64,000 nt of DNA, taken from NCBI GenBank assembly GCA_944472135.2, contig OX235265.1, forward strand, positions 54,881,112 to 54,945,111, in the 5' to 3' direction. Within the stretch, counting starts at the first letter, position 1; every line of letters begins with the position of its first letter. Under the pieces are notes generated by a model. That model saw nothing but the letters and a program-made list of their open reading frames with translations, made no database searches and had not been told where the DNA came from. This DNA comes from Trichobilharzia regenti. Lineage: Eukaryota; Platyhelminthes; Trematoda; Strigeidida; Schistosomatidae. Positions 10,102 through 21,083 of this stretch are shown here, piece by piece. The position numbers and the translations under genes were made by a program.

Positions 10102-10133
10102 AAAAAGGGTTGGATCCCTTTTTTGCCGGGGAG
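10102..10133 (+). promoter_or_regulatory. BEL-aut pre-LTR hairpin and polypurine tract
   Basis: A perfect inverted repeat (AAAAAAGGG, 6-nt loop, CCCTTTTTT) lies just upstream of a short purine run (GGGGAG) that abuts the 3' LTR. The purine run is in the position of the plus-strand primer tract. The hairpin is kept in the BEL-N elements with small changes. Confidence 0.55.
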
Positions 10134-10500
10134 TGTCAATGGAGTTGAAGATTGAACGATCAATTCTTGGTTGTTTGCTCAAAATCAACTTCCCCAATTT
10201 TCGCGGAGGCATCAATACGACAGTCATCGTCTCATCGGTCGCTGTTCAGAAAGAAGAGTGAAACATCGTCAGAAGTAATACAGAGATTTATTATTGTAAT
10301 ATTTGTTTTCAGACCTTAGTTTGCTTAGTTCTTATTCCTTTTATATGTTGGTGTAACAATAAACAAATATCAAACGGCAGATCGGTGTTTTGGTTTTTGC
10401 GTCCGTTATAACTAAGCGTTTCTGAGAAATCTTCGAAGAACAGCGTGGGCCCGAGCGTAGCGAGAGCTGGGCATTACCGGTTTATGAGACTTTGCTGACA
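10134..10500 (+). repeat. BEL-aut 3' LTR
   Basis: A 367-bp LTR with TGTCA/TGACA ends. It contains an AATAAA polyadenylation signal near 10358-10365 and the GC-rich imperfect hairpin near 10450-10473. It is followed by the ACATA target duplication. Confidence 0.93.
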
Positions 10501-11700
10501 ACATATCTCCACCAACATTTTAGTGATGATCTGAATGGTTTAAGGGCATTCTCCTCCCAATAATCCATGAATATGTCAGCTATAATCGATGAGATAGGCG
10601 ATCCCATAGCTACTCCCTCTTTCTGTTGGTATATTTTTCCTTCGAATGTGAAATATGTTGTTGTCAGACAGAATTCTACCCCTTTTATTATTTCTTCTAC
10701 GGATAACTGTGTTCTGTCTTTCAGGCCATAATCTTCATTTAGTTTCTCTTTCAGTGCAATTATGGCCATTTGAATGGGTATTTTCGTATAAAGACTGTTT
10801 ACATCAAAGCTAACTAGTGTTTCTTCCTCCTCTGTTTTAGTGGATTTTATTCGCCTCACTAATTCAAATGAATCTACTATTCTAGCTTTTGAGTTGTCTC
10901 TTGTCGGTCTTAGTATTGTCGAGAGAAATCTGGATAGCATATACGTTGGTGTGTTTCTGAAGTCTACAATCGGTCTTATTGGATATCCCTCTTTATGCAA
11001 TTTTATCTTACCATATATCCTGGGTACATTACAGGATTTTGGCATAATTTCAAACCATTTTGACTTACCAATTACTTCTTTCATTTGTCTGACTACCTTT
11101 GCTGTTTCCTTCATTGTTTTGTTGATGATTGTTTCAGCTGATTTAGTCATTATGGTATAGGGTCCAGATTGTAGATGTTCACTCATCTTTTCACTATATG
11201 TTGTTTTGTTAAGTAATACTGTTGTGTTTCCCTTGTCTGCTTGAATAATGACAATGGATTTGTCTGCTTTTATGTCTTGAAGTGCTTTTAGTTCCTCCTT
11301 CGTTATATTTGGTTCTTCTGATTTTTGCTTTTTTAAGGTAAGTGCACATTGTGCTCGTACCAGTTCAGCTTTTGCTTGTCATATCCTTCGAGTGCTGTTT
11401 CAATTACAGGTATGATGTCTTCAGGTTTTAATTATTTTGCTAATATTGAAGTTCATTCCTTTCATCAGTACACTTTCCTCTGCTTCTGTTAGCTTTCTGT
11501 CTGACAAGTTTACAATCCAATTGGCTTAAGTTACTTGTCTGTCATTCGGAGTTTTCGCTATCATGAGTTTATTAAATTTTTTGATTTGTTTCTCCTTTGT
11601 TTTTTCATAAGCGGTTTCTTTTCGTTTTTGTGCAACTTGTAGTATGCTTTCATACTTTTCTTTTTCAATTACTTCTTTCAATATTTTTCATTTTACTTCA
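10501..11700 (-). pseudogene. PLE-1 reverse transcriptase, N-terminal part
   Basis: The minus-strand frame from about 11186 down to 10501 encodes a Penelope RT: LHKEGYPIRPIVDF, SFDVNSLYTKIP, and GVAMGSPIS just before the catalytic YVDD, where the BEL element inserted. Unlike PLE-2 and PLE-3, this copy keeps a Trp codon in the GKSKWFE stretch, where they have a TGA stop. Further upstream (about 11190-11700) an ADKGN-type motif and a Lys-rich N-terminal region are visible with frameshifts and stops. Confidence 0.85.
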
Positions 11701-11749
11701 TTAATATCTTTCCTTATCGTGAAAAGCTTTTGTATAATTCCACGTAGGT
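10501..11749 (-). mobile_element. PLE-1, 5' portion
   Basis: Continuation of the Penelope-like element interrupted at 3755; it carries the RT domain and a degenerate N-terminal region. It is collinear with PLE-2 (39476-40745). Its 5' end meets a LINE-D fragment at about 11750, the same neighbour that PLE-2 and PLE-3 have. Confidence 0.88.
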
Positions 11750-11893
11750 TTTCTTTGATGCATACTTTTGAGGCATGTGTGAGCGCTGCCTGACTAATCT
11801 TCTCTTGCATTCCTCCGAGCCAATAACTAAACCTACCACTGTCATCAGTTACAATCTTAGAAATCATCACAACCTAGCTGCTATAGAGCACTG
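11750..11893 (-). mobile_element. LINE-D fragment at the PLE-1 5' end
   Basis: A short piece of a LINE ORF2 C-terminus (SYNLRNHHNL pattern on the minus strand). The same piece occupies the spacer between PLE-2 and PLE-3 (40746-41045). It ends where LINE-C sequence begins on the other strand at about 11894. Confidence 0.6.
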
Positions 11894-13751
11894 TCATACA
11901 AATCTAATCAGTTATCTGAGTCCATCAAACTAGAACGCATCCTCCACTCACGACCTGATAATACAGAGGCATTAGTTAAACTAATTAAGTCACGAATCAA
12001 CAACAACAGAATAAGTATCCCTAACTTATTACTAGATGGAGAAAAACTACACGAAGACCCGCAGGAGATATGTGAGTTATTCAGCTCCCACTTTTCTAGC
12101 TACTATACTATCGAAGAAACAGTAGATAGTCTTGAAGTTCCGACAATACCAAATCACTTTTTGAGTAATATAACATTCACCCAACAACAGATTTCCTCCG
12201 CTATAGCATCCCTCCGGACATCATATAACGCTGGGCCCGATGGAATTCCATCTATCTTGTTGAAAAGAGGTGGTGAGGATATACCCATTATCCTACTTAA
12301 GTTTTTCATTCTGTCCTTAAATAATGGCAGTTACCCAGAATGCTGGAAACTGTCGTTTATAACCCCTAGGCACAAACAAGGACCAACTTCTAACATCGAA
12401 AACTACCGACCGATTAATATCACGTCAGTAGTTTCCAGGGTTATGGAAAAGGTTATAGGGCAAGATATTGCTTCATACCTCCACCTTCACAAAGTGTTTA
12501 CTCCAGCACAACACGGCTTCTTGAAATTCGATCATGCTCCACCTGCCTACTTGACTACTTTGATGATCATGGTTTGTATGTCGCAACTCTCTTCTTTGAC
12601 TTCAAAAAAGCCTTTGATAAAGTCCCACACAAGAGACTAATCCTTAAGCTAAAGTCGTACGGGTTCCAAGACCCCTTGTTATCCTGGCTCATTTCTTTCT
12701 TGAAAGATCGTTCCCAAGTTGTGAAATTCGCAAATAATTACTCGTCACCCAGACCTATACGAAGGTGAGTGATTCAGGGTAGTGTACTAGGTCCACTGCT
12801 TTCGTAATCTACATTGACGACATCCTCAGTGTAATTAAGCATGGTACCCCATACCTCTTTGCTGACGACTTAAAGATTGTATACAGTTTCCCCCATTCTA
12901 CACTAAACGAAGGATTCACACATATTCAAGATGATCTGGATAGGTTACATAACTGGAGCAATGACTGGCAACTGCCATTCAATTCTGATAAATGTGGTGT
13001 CCTATATTTCAATAACTCCCATCCGAATTTCAGGTTACACCTAGGTAACTCTTTTCTCCAAACCCTCAGTTCCATAAAAGACCTGGGAGTAACCTACTCA
13101 CAAAACTTAACATTCAGTCAGTACGCAAAAGCACTTGTTTCTAAATGCCGAAGACTCACAGGCTTGTTACATCGAAAAATGTACACAAATGAGGCTAAAG
13201 TCCTTTTATACAAAGTCATGGTTCGTCCAGTACTTGAATACTGCACAATTGTCTTCGGTTTCATGCATGGGTATGACAGGGTTCGTATTGAAAATATTCA
13301 GCGACGTTTTACTCGACGCCTATTATACAAACATGAAGGACTGACTTACGTTGATAGGTGCAAAATGTATGGACTTCAGCCACTTTGGTTAAGGCGCCTG
13401 AAACTCAACCTTACATTCCTCTTTCGCCTTTTACACGGCTACATCAAAAGCAGTAATCCAATAGCTTTCAACAATTTACCCATATATACTCTTAGGAATC
13501 ATGAAAATACTCTATCCATAAGCCGGTTCCGGACAAAACTGCGATCACGTTTCTTTAAAATACAGTACAGTACATTATGGAACGAACTTCCACTTACTGT
13601 ACGTAGTTGCCGATCTCCTACTGAATTCCAGCGTCTACTTAACGAGTTCCTATCAACAAAAGAGCTTCGGTCTACTTATCCATACTTTATCCATATGGGC
13701 CGCTCAACTAGCTTTAGTACTACAGACCCCAGTGCAATACCCCCAATTTGA
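11894..13751 (+). pseudogene. LINE-C copy 1 ORF2 remnant (RT)
   Basis: Encodes the RT palm and C-terminal region of LINE-C: YNAGPDGIPS, FDFKKAFDKVPH, FADDLK near 12858 and a WNELP C-terminus. Compared with the intact ORF at 33203-36262 it has frameshifts near 12530 and 12800 and a TGA at about 12767, so it is split into several frames. The endonuclease part is missing through 5' truncation. Confidence 0.85.
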
Positions 13752-15162
13752 GGAAACCCATTTGCCCCGGCAACCGTACGTCATCTATAACGTGATAAGA
13801 CCAACCTAATCTCTCCCACATGCCTTTACCTAAGGTCCGGTTACTCAGCTTACTAGGGATCTTATCGATATTTCTTCAATCGGGTTTATAGACTTATAAG
13901 ACTCTCCTGGATGTATAATCCCAAATTAGTTGTGATAGTTCTCCCATAATATAAGCAAACTGGTACTTTGTAATGTCTAAAGCATGCCATATGAAAAGTG
14001 GCCAGGAATACCTAGCAATAACAAACTCAACCAACCAACCATTTTCCCCAAGTTCATTCAACCTACCCCTATCCCTAATTGTACCACTATTCACTACACT
14101 CTACTCAGTAGAATATGACTTAATTTGCTCCGGTGCTCAAAACTCTTCTACCCTTTACTTTTTAAAAAAGACGTTTTAACTACTAACTGCACATTAGCCG
14201 TTTAACTAACTCACTGGTTTCCTCGTCATTGTAATCTTCAATAAGTTCGTCAGTATAATTATTTCCGAAAACCATTACATTAGCAACCATATCTTTGAAT
14301 ATTTTACGAATATACTTATATTATTAGCATAATACACTGCACTATTTTTGAGTTGAATTGACTACCTTCAGTCAACAGTTACCCATTCTCATATAATTTT
14401 CTAAAATTCATAATGTTAAAGCTATGTAGTATTTCTGTTAATATCTTTTATAATATGTTTAGACACGTTACTTTGCAATGTCAGATGTCTACTATATACA
14501 AGACTGTCATAATAATTTAGTACACTAAGTCCTGCCAACCGACCTTACCTTCAGTTCATACTACCTACATTGATCCCTAACTATATTGTTCTGCTGAATC
14601 TTGCTCCACTATTCACAAAACCTATTCTTTTTATTCTTTAAGGTTTCAACTTCTTGTAAAGTAATCTGTTCATTAGGACGCATGCATACATATATAATGT
14701 TCATAAAGATGTACGCGGAGACCTATTGGAAGCACTCATTAAGAAAGCTAGGGAGATGGAATATGGGGTACGAACATGTCTGGTACCAAGCAGTATATTT
14801 GCGGTAGCCATAATCATCATAGTCTCAGAGCTTAACATCAAAAAAGGAGGGAGGGTGGCGTTAGCTGATCAGCAGATATGGTGGGGGTCACTAGGGTGAA
14901 TCGCCCCATTCTGCAGGAACAGCAATATACAAATTAAAGGCTCGAGATATTTCTGATTTTTCTGAGGGCTTAGATCTTTATCTTGGAAAAGATAATAATG
15001 AACGCCTTGACAGATCATGCTTCTACCTTTAAATATATACCATTCGCTCAGCCTATTGTTGAGATGCGACCATGCGGTCTCTGCACAGATTTATGATGCA
15101 TCTTATAAACTAACTTGCTGTCCATTGTTGGATCTTTAGATACCACTTCACAATGTCTTATC
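13752..15162 (+). other. LINE-C copy 1 3' region without coding content
   Basis: About 1.4 kb of AT-rich sequence after ORF2, matching 36263-37690. Short ORFs on both strands are not kept in a way that suggests coding. No structural RNA was recognised. Confidence 0.6.
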
Positions 15163-15399
15163 TCATTCATTTTCCAATAACGTCTTTACTTGATCCTCAT
15201 TATATCCCATTAAACCTAACATTTCATAGCTTCTTATGAATTTGATTCGCCTTATTCTATTTCTATTCTCTGTAGGGTACGGTTGTGCACCAAATGCACA
15301 AAAAGGCATAAAATAAAAAAAACCGACATAAGGAAAAAATGTATTTAAACCAAAAGTGGACATCATGATAGTACGAGATATACGTGTAGCATTATACAT
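15163..15399 (-). CDS. Hypothetical 78-aa ORF antisense in the LINE-C 3' region
   Basis: An ATG-initiated 78-codon ORF on the strand opposite the LINE. It has an N-terminal MYNATRISRTIM, one hydrophobic stretch (about 22-37, FFPYVGFFYFMPF), then a basic segment and an acidic C-terminal helix-like end (GYNEDQVKTLLENE). The composition resembles a small mitochondrial inner-membrane subunit, but I recognise no family. The other two copies, in LINE-C copy 2 (about 37690-37905) and near 57546-57780, are frameshifted or degraded. It may be a host mRNA fragment captured in the LINE tail. Confidence 0.3.
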   Translation of the reverse strand: MYNATRISRTIMMSTFGLNTFFPYVGFFYFMPFCAFGAQPYPTENRNRIRRIKFIRSYEMLGLMGYNEDQVKTLLENE

Positions 15400-15841
15400 T
15401 GCAAATGAACGTTGTCAGCCTAGGGAGTTTCCTTTATTAATGCATTTATTAGTGATACTTTCACTTACCCATTTCCTTACACTTGATTGATTCACCTTAG
15501 CACTTTTACTTTTCTAAAACAGCTTTGAATCCCTTGTAAACGTTGTACTTACCTCAATATTGGTTGGTTATCGTATGCCGACAACCACGGGATGAAAACG
15601 AAACGAAGTCGATTTTCCCGCTCAACCTGGAGGACAACTGTACAATTCAATAACTATACAGCCTAGTTCAGACAATGTGTATTTATTTATATATAAATAT
15701 TTGACAGTTGAAACATTATTAACTCGTAGACAATCTACAATTTGATATTATATCATACTTGATCGTGCCTGTAAAAATGGCATGCAATTTCATGTAAATT
15801 TATATGTTTATATGAGAATATATTTTATTATTATTATTAAG

Positions 15842-16031
15842 ATTTGGATTTGTACACACCCAAGTTATATTGTGAAATTACTTCAAACTTTATTTTTCCC
15901 CAAGTATTTTTAATCCATCCAAAACATACTTGGGTGTTTTTGTTAATGCGAAGTCAATATTCCTACATTTCATGATGTGCTCCATTGAATGACTGGTTAC
16001 CATATTGTTCCCACAAACCAAAGACAAAAAC
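15842..16031. other. Unassigned AT-rich spacer
   Basis: 190 bases between the LINE-C (TTA)n tail and the left edge of the inverted repeat at 16032. No gene or repeat partner was seen in the window. Confidence 0.4.
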
Positions 16032-17750
16032 GTCAGCAACCATGTGATTTAACCATAAACCAAATTTATGAAATTTAAATCATGCTTATCCATGCCTGTA
16101 CATTTGGTGTGTCCTACACAGGTAGGAAAAATATGTATCTTATTAAAACACTATTATTAAGTATGATTACTAATCGTATATGTAATTTATCATATTGATG
16201 ACGCCTGTAAACTGGCGTCCCTCATGTACAAAATGAGAATGTATTATCATTATTATAACTTAATCAAACATATGCTTAACCGCAATATTATAAGTCCGAG
16301 CCAACATGGATTCCTGAAATCCAGGTCATGTTTAACATGACACCTAGACTTCTTCAATTTTGTAACCAGCAGTCGTGACAGACGGCAACTAGTACTTGTC
16401 ATCTACTTTGACATTTCTAAGGCATTTGACCGTGTTGACCATTCACTGCTAACAAATAAGCTGAACTCCTTAGGAATACGTGACCCATTATTAGGGTAGC
16501 TTAAATCATTCCTTAACAGTAGGTCCCAAATAGTTAAACTCGGGTCTGTAGCATCCAAACCTAGCCCTATCACTTCTGGTGTAGTACAAGGTAGTGTCAT
16601 TGGACCCCTCCTATTTACATTATACATCAATGACATGTGCGCTTGCTTCTCGCACGGGAAACCATTCATCTTTGCAGATGACCTAAAAGTAGCTTATACA
16701 TTCCAACGTGATGACTTAGGGTGCTTCGAGAATGTAGTGCAGAAGGAATGAGATAAAATGACTGCTTGGTCGTCCTTATGGAATCTACAATTTAACCTGA
16801 ACAAATGTGGCTGGATCTGCTTCGGCGCACCCTCAATTGACCTGAAATTAACGCTTCAATCTGCTAACATAACCAGACTCCGAAGTGTCGTTGACTTAGG
16901 CCTGAGGTACTCTAATGGCTAACCATCCCCTGAGCAAGTGGCATCACAGACTCAAAAGTCGAGGATGCTCTTAGGATGCATACTCAGGGACTTGCACGAC
17001 AATGAAGCCAAGCTAATTCTGTACAAAAGATGTGTCGGACCACTACTAAAATGTTGTCCATTTATTATAAGCAGCACTCGCACACGTGACAAGCTAAGGA
17101 TGGAAAGTATCCAACGATATTTTACCTCCTAACTACTTGGCTACGATTGTAAGAAAGACTACACCTCACGCTGCATGATCCTAAAACTTGACCCACTTTG
17201 GACAAGGCGACTTATTATAAACCTAATATTCTTCTTTAAGGTCCTTCACAAAATATCATTCTCAGGTGACAGGGACATGCAATTCTCATGGGAAGGTTCT
17301 TACAATCTGCGTAACCAAACTTGCACAGTGATAACTCATGCCTTTAAGTCAACACTCCGTGAAAACTTATTCACAGTCATGTATTCGAAAATGTGGAACA
17401 GCCTGCCCTTAGATGTCGGAACTTGCTCTTCGGTTACAAGCTTCAAACGCTCTCTGTACAGACTTTCACTCTAGTGATTATATTAATAAACTATTTATTC
17501 CTAGAAAGAACCAACTATTAGTCTACTAAAGCACCTAGAAAACGCACTTCAATACCCTTAGCAATCTGAAAACTATAAATAAACTAGTCGCATAGACGCA
17601 TAAAAGACTTAGTAAGGAACATGCTGGAACAGTTTACCCCTAGAAATAAGGACCTGTCACTCTGTTATAACCCTCAAACTCTTGCTATGTAAACTACTTT
17701 ATCTCAATGACGATCCCAACAAGACCGAACCACTTATTTTTAAAACGCTT
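16032..17750 (+). mobile_element. LINE-A copy 2
   Basis: Near-identical to copy 1 at 1-1640, with about 80 further bases on the left. Its right end is interrupted at about 17750 by LINE-B; the interrupted sequence resumes at 23187 (compare 1621-1660). Confidence 0.82.
16300..17473 (+). pseudogene. LINE-A copy 2 RT remnant
   Basis: The same broken RT as in copy 1: FDISKAFDRVDH, GVVQGSVIGPLLF, FADD near 16669 and the LINE C-terminal block at 17175-17473, with the same internal stop codons. Not functional. Confidence 0.8.
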
Positions 17751-18192
17751 CAGTTCAATATACATTATCCAATATCCTAATTACGAGCTAGTATAAACCA
17801 GTGATTTCTTTGAGCTCGCTTCTTGATTGTGAGGTAGAGGTTCCAGATCTTCGGTGAGCTTCTGCGTAGTAAGTCCCGCCACTCGACTGCTTTAGCTCTG
17901 GTAGACTCCAGGAGGAGTGGTGCGGGGATTGGTCGAGATGTGGTTTGTAGTATGCAGTATGTTAGGACTGTATTGCTGCCGTGAATGGAGTTTGACCTAA
18001 CTCCCGTTGGTCATTCGGTGTAGTCATAAAAGCAGAATAGTAATAATAATAATAGGTTGTAGTGTAGATAATATGGGTTGAGATAAGTGGAATAATAAAG
18101 GTGACCTAAGGAAAAGATAGAGTGAGAGAAGGCAGAATAGGTCGTGGGGATTTAGTTTGTACGCTTATTCATTGACAGTGTGGTTTCAAATT
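17751..18192 (-). other. LINE-B 3' UTR
   Basis: Non-coding 3' end of LINE-B with an (AAT)n run near 18040-18054; matched in reverse at 24623-25060. No gene is seen. Confidence 0.6.
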
Positions 18193-21021
18193 TTATGAGG
18201 ATAAGCCATTGAGACACAAACCTTGCATTTCTGCATGATTGTCTAGCTTCCGCTTAAAAATCTCCAGAGATGGCGCTGTAGTCACGGCCGCCGGTAAAGC
18301 GTTCCAGAGACGGCAAACACGAAGCGAAAAGAAATGTGATCGCACTCGAGTCTTTGGTCTCTGGTGTGCTATCCTTAGCGGGTTACCTCGTGGAAGCCTA
18401 TAATCGCTTAATGGCAGGATGCTTTTATTTGGGTGGGCCTGGTCATTTAGGATCTTGTAGACGGTGATGAGGTCTCCCCTGTGCCTACGGTAACTAAGTG
18501 TGAAAAGACCTAATTTCTTTAGTCTTTCCTCATATGATTTGTTGCGGAGGCCGATCACCCATTTTGTCGCTCGTCTCTGGACACTTTCTAGAATGTTAGC
18601 ATCCCTTTTGAGTAGCGGAGGTGCAATGATATTATGCACCTCAAGGTGTGGCCTCACATATGCCTTGTATAGCCTTAAGAACAGTTCGGGAGTGAGAGCT
18701 CCCAGCTGCCTGTGCATAAAGTGTAATGTTGCGTAGGCTTTGGCGACGTCCCTCGAGTAATTTCCACTGGTGTCTAGCTTTTCTGTTAGAATAAGACCTA
18801 GATCACGCTCTGATGGAACACAACTCAAGTTCTGGCCACCAAGGGTGTAATTTACACTCTGTGACCTGCCGGAATGAAGCTGCACTACTTTGCACTTCTT
18901 TAGATTGAAAGGCATTCCGTTAGCCAAAGCCCAATTTCCCAGAGTTTGCAGGTCAGCCTGCAATCTATCTGAGTCTTCCGATGAGTTTATTGCTCTCCAA
19001 ATCTTTACGTCGTCAGCGTAAAGAAGCGCAGAGCAGTTTAGTTGGGGGGCAGGTCATTGATAAAAAAAACATCAACGGCCCTAGGATAGAACCCTGAGGA
19101 ACCCCTGATGCCGAGGTGTGCCAGGATGATCGGATGCGGTTGACTTTGGTGCAGAATTCTCTCTCGCCTAAGTAATCTTTCAGCCATGCGAGAAGTGCTC
19201 CAGAAACACCCGCCTTGCTTATTTTGTGAAGGAGCAGACCATGGTGAACTGTGTCGAATGCTTTCGCAAAGTCGAGAAAGATCACGTGGGCTGGTACCTT
19301 TTTGTCCCAGGATAGTGTCCAATCGTTCCAGGCTAGTAGAAGATTCGTCACGCAGGATCTTCCCCTCCTGAAACCGTGCTGTGCTTCGTGAAGAAGGTTA
19401 GTCCCATCGAAGTATTTTCTCATGTGGTCGTCAATGAGACTTTCCAATATCTTCGATACCACTGGAAGTAGAGCAACTGGTCTGTAACTGGTCACATTCT
19501 GCCGGTCACCACCCTTGAAGATAGGGGATAGGATTGCACGTTTCCATTCACATGGAAGTTTCCCTACATCAAGGGAGTGTTGGAACAGATCACTTAGGGG
19601 TTGACAGAGACTTTCTGAACACTGCTTCAGGACAGATGGTCTGATGCCATCACAACCTGGAGACTTTCCCGAAGCCAACCTTCCCAATTTTGCAAGTACC
19701 ATAGCCGGGGTAATTTGAAATGTCCCCAGCAGGTTTTCGTGTGTTGGTTTTGCGATGTAATCTGGATGTTCTGTAGGGGTAATATCCTCGTTACTATTTA
19801 GTTGCCTGTGAAAGGCTAGGCTGAATGTCTCTGCCATTTCAAGACTAGTAAGAGATTTCCCATCAGAACCCACTAGATTGCATGCTCCCTGGTTGGTCGG
19901 TTTTCTTTCGGCCATAAACCTGTATAGGCTTTTGGGGTTCACGAGAAGCTTATTGGCGAGGTCTCCCTGAAATGTCCTTCTATCGCTCCGGACTCGTATG
20001 TTACATCGATTCCTGAGTTCAAGGTACACTTCATATTCGGGTTGACTCTTCGATCGTCGCCACGCGAACCAGGCTTTTCGCTTTGCCTGCAGAAGGCGTT
20101 GTGTCCCCTTTTTAGCCATGATCGTTGCTTCCTAGCTTTTGGTGAGACTAAAGGAACAGTGTCTGAGACCGCCTGGTGAATGATTTCCTTTACCACTCTC
20201 CAGTGTTCTTCTACTGTTAGCTCTGTCCATTTTTTAGGCCAGTTTGCTTCAGACAGAAGTCTTCGCATTTTGGTGTAATTGGCTTTGTTATAACACAGAT
20301 AGGGCTGTGTATTGTCCCACTGTAAGCGCTCGCGGAGGACTATGTCGAATACTATGACCGCGTGGTCACTACTACCTATGGGAGTCGTGATCTGAACGTT
20401 TTCCACTAGTAGCTGGTCACTAGTGAGCACGTAATCCAGTCTAGAAGACTTCCCATCAGGGCCCCATCTAGTATCCATCTTGACATTTTCAGTGAATCCA
20501 GCCTTCCTGATGGTATGCAGCAGATTTCGATCAAATCTATCATGGGCTTTTCCCGACACCAAGTTAAGAGATGGGGCATTGAAGTCACCAGCTATGACAA
20601 TTTGATCATAACCCATGTCTTGAGTTGCTGAGATTGTATTTAGCAGTACCTGGTTGTGGTCTGCTCCACATGAAGGTGATCGATAAATGCTGCCCACTAG
20701 ATATTTGCAGTACCCAACGGTGAAGTGGCACCATATGGAGTCAGGGAGCTCTGTGAGGGGAGGGTCCATCGCGTGAACACATCTGAGCTGTTTGTCGACG
20801 TATATGGCGACTCCACCTCCTTCTTTCAGGTCCCTATCTCGCCTGACTAGGACCATATCATTTATACTGACTTCGCTGTCTGCCACCGTAGGGGTTAGCC
20901 AGGTTTCCGTCAGTATTATGATTTTGGAGTTTAGTTGTGATTGTAGGTGTCTAAGTTCAGCTATTTTGCCTCTTAGCCCTCTCACATTACTATACAGGCA
21001 ACTGGTAGTCAGTCTCACCAC
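18193..21021 (-). pseudogene. LINE-B ORF2: endonuclease and reverse transcriptase, frameshifted
   Basis: Read on the minus strand. An apurinic-type endonuclease comes first (19939-21021): SNVRGLRGK, ETW, EGGGVAIY, AGDFNAP and SSDHAV. The RT follows in a second frame (about 19060-20119): SYRPVALLPVVSKILE, HGFRRGRSC, FLDFAKAFDTVHH and SGVPQGSILGPLMF. The catalytic YADD (about 19012-19023) and the C-terminal region (18193-18963, ending near WNALPAAV) are in a third frame. At least two frame changes, near 20100 and 19030-19060, separate the parts, so this copy cannot make a full protein. All key motifs survive, which suggests fairly recent decay. Confidence 0.88.
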
Positions 21022-21083
21022 TTCCCCGTATTGGGGGGTAGTTGACTTGATATTGGCTATCGGTTGAGGAGTTATCCTACGAA

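Larger units (their letters stand above)
3756..10500 (+). mobile_element. BEL-aut, BEL/Pao LTR retrotransposon with full enzyme set
   Basis: A 6.7-kb element bounded by two LTRs (3756-4120 and 10134-10500) that begin TGTCA and end TGACA, flanked by ACATA on both sides. It encodes Gag, aspartic protease, RT, RNase H and integrase in the BEL order. One frameshift lies at the start of the integrase core. The two LTRs differ by roughly a dozen substitutions and small indels, so the insertion is not brand new. Size and organisation fit the BEL/Pao superfamily, of which Sinbad is the known schistosome member; identity with Sinbad was not tested. It is the only element here that could have supplied enzymes to the related non-autonomous elements. 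Confidence 0.93.
11894..15841 (+). mobile_element. LINE-C copy 1, 5'-truncated CR1-like LINE
   Basis: Collinear with 34405-38345 (offset about 22511) at high identity. It comprises the C-terminal two thirds of ORF2 plus about 2.1 kb of 3' sequence, ending in a (TTA)n run at 15826-15841. That the 3' part belongs to the LINE is supported by a third, independent 5'-truncated copy (53112-57903, minus strand), which ends in the same triplet tail inside another element's gag. Confidence 0.8.
16032..19342. repeat. Left arm of a 3.3-kb-arm inverted repeat
   Basis: This segment (LINE-A copy 2 plus the 3' half of LINE-B) recurs in reverse complement at 23477-26780. Paired positions sum to about 42812-42819 along the whole arm, so only a few bases of indel separate the arms. 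Internal stops in LINE-A are shared. Confidence 0.88.

Noticed and set aside
13894..14179. Overlapping 66- and 68-codon ORFs repeated at 36408-36690
   Set aside because: They overlap on opposite strands in the LINE-C 3' region and repeat only because the whole segment is duplicated.
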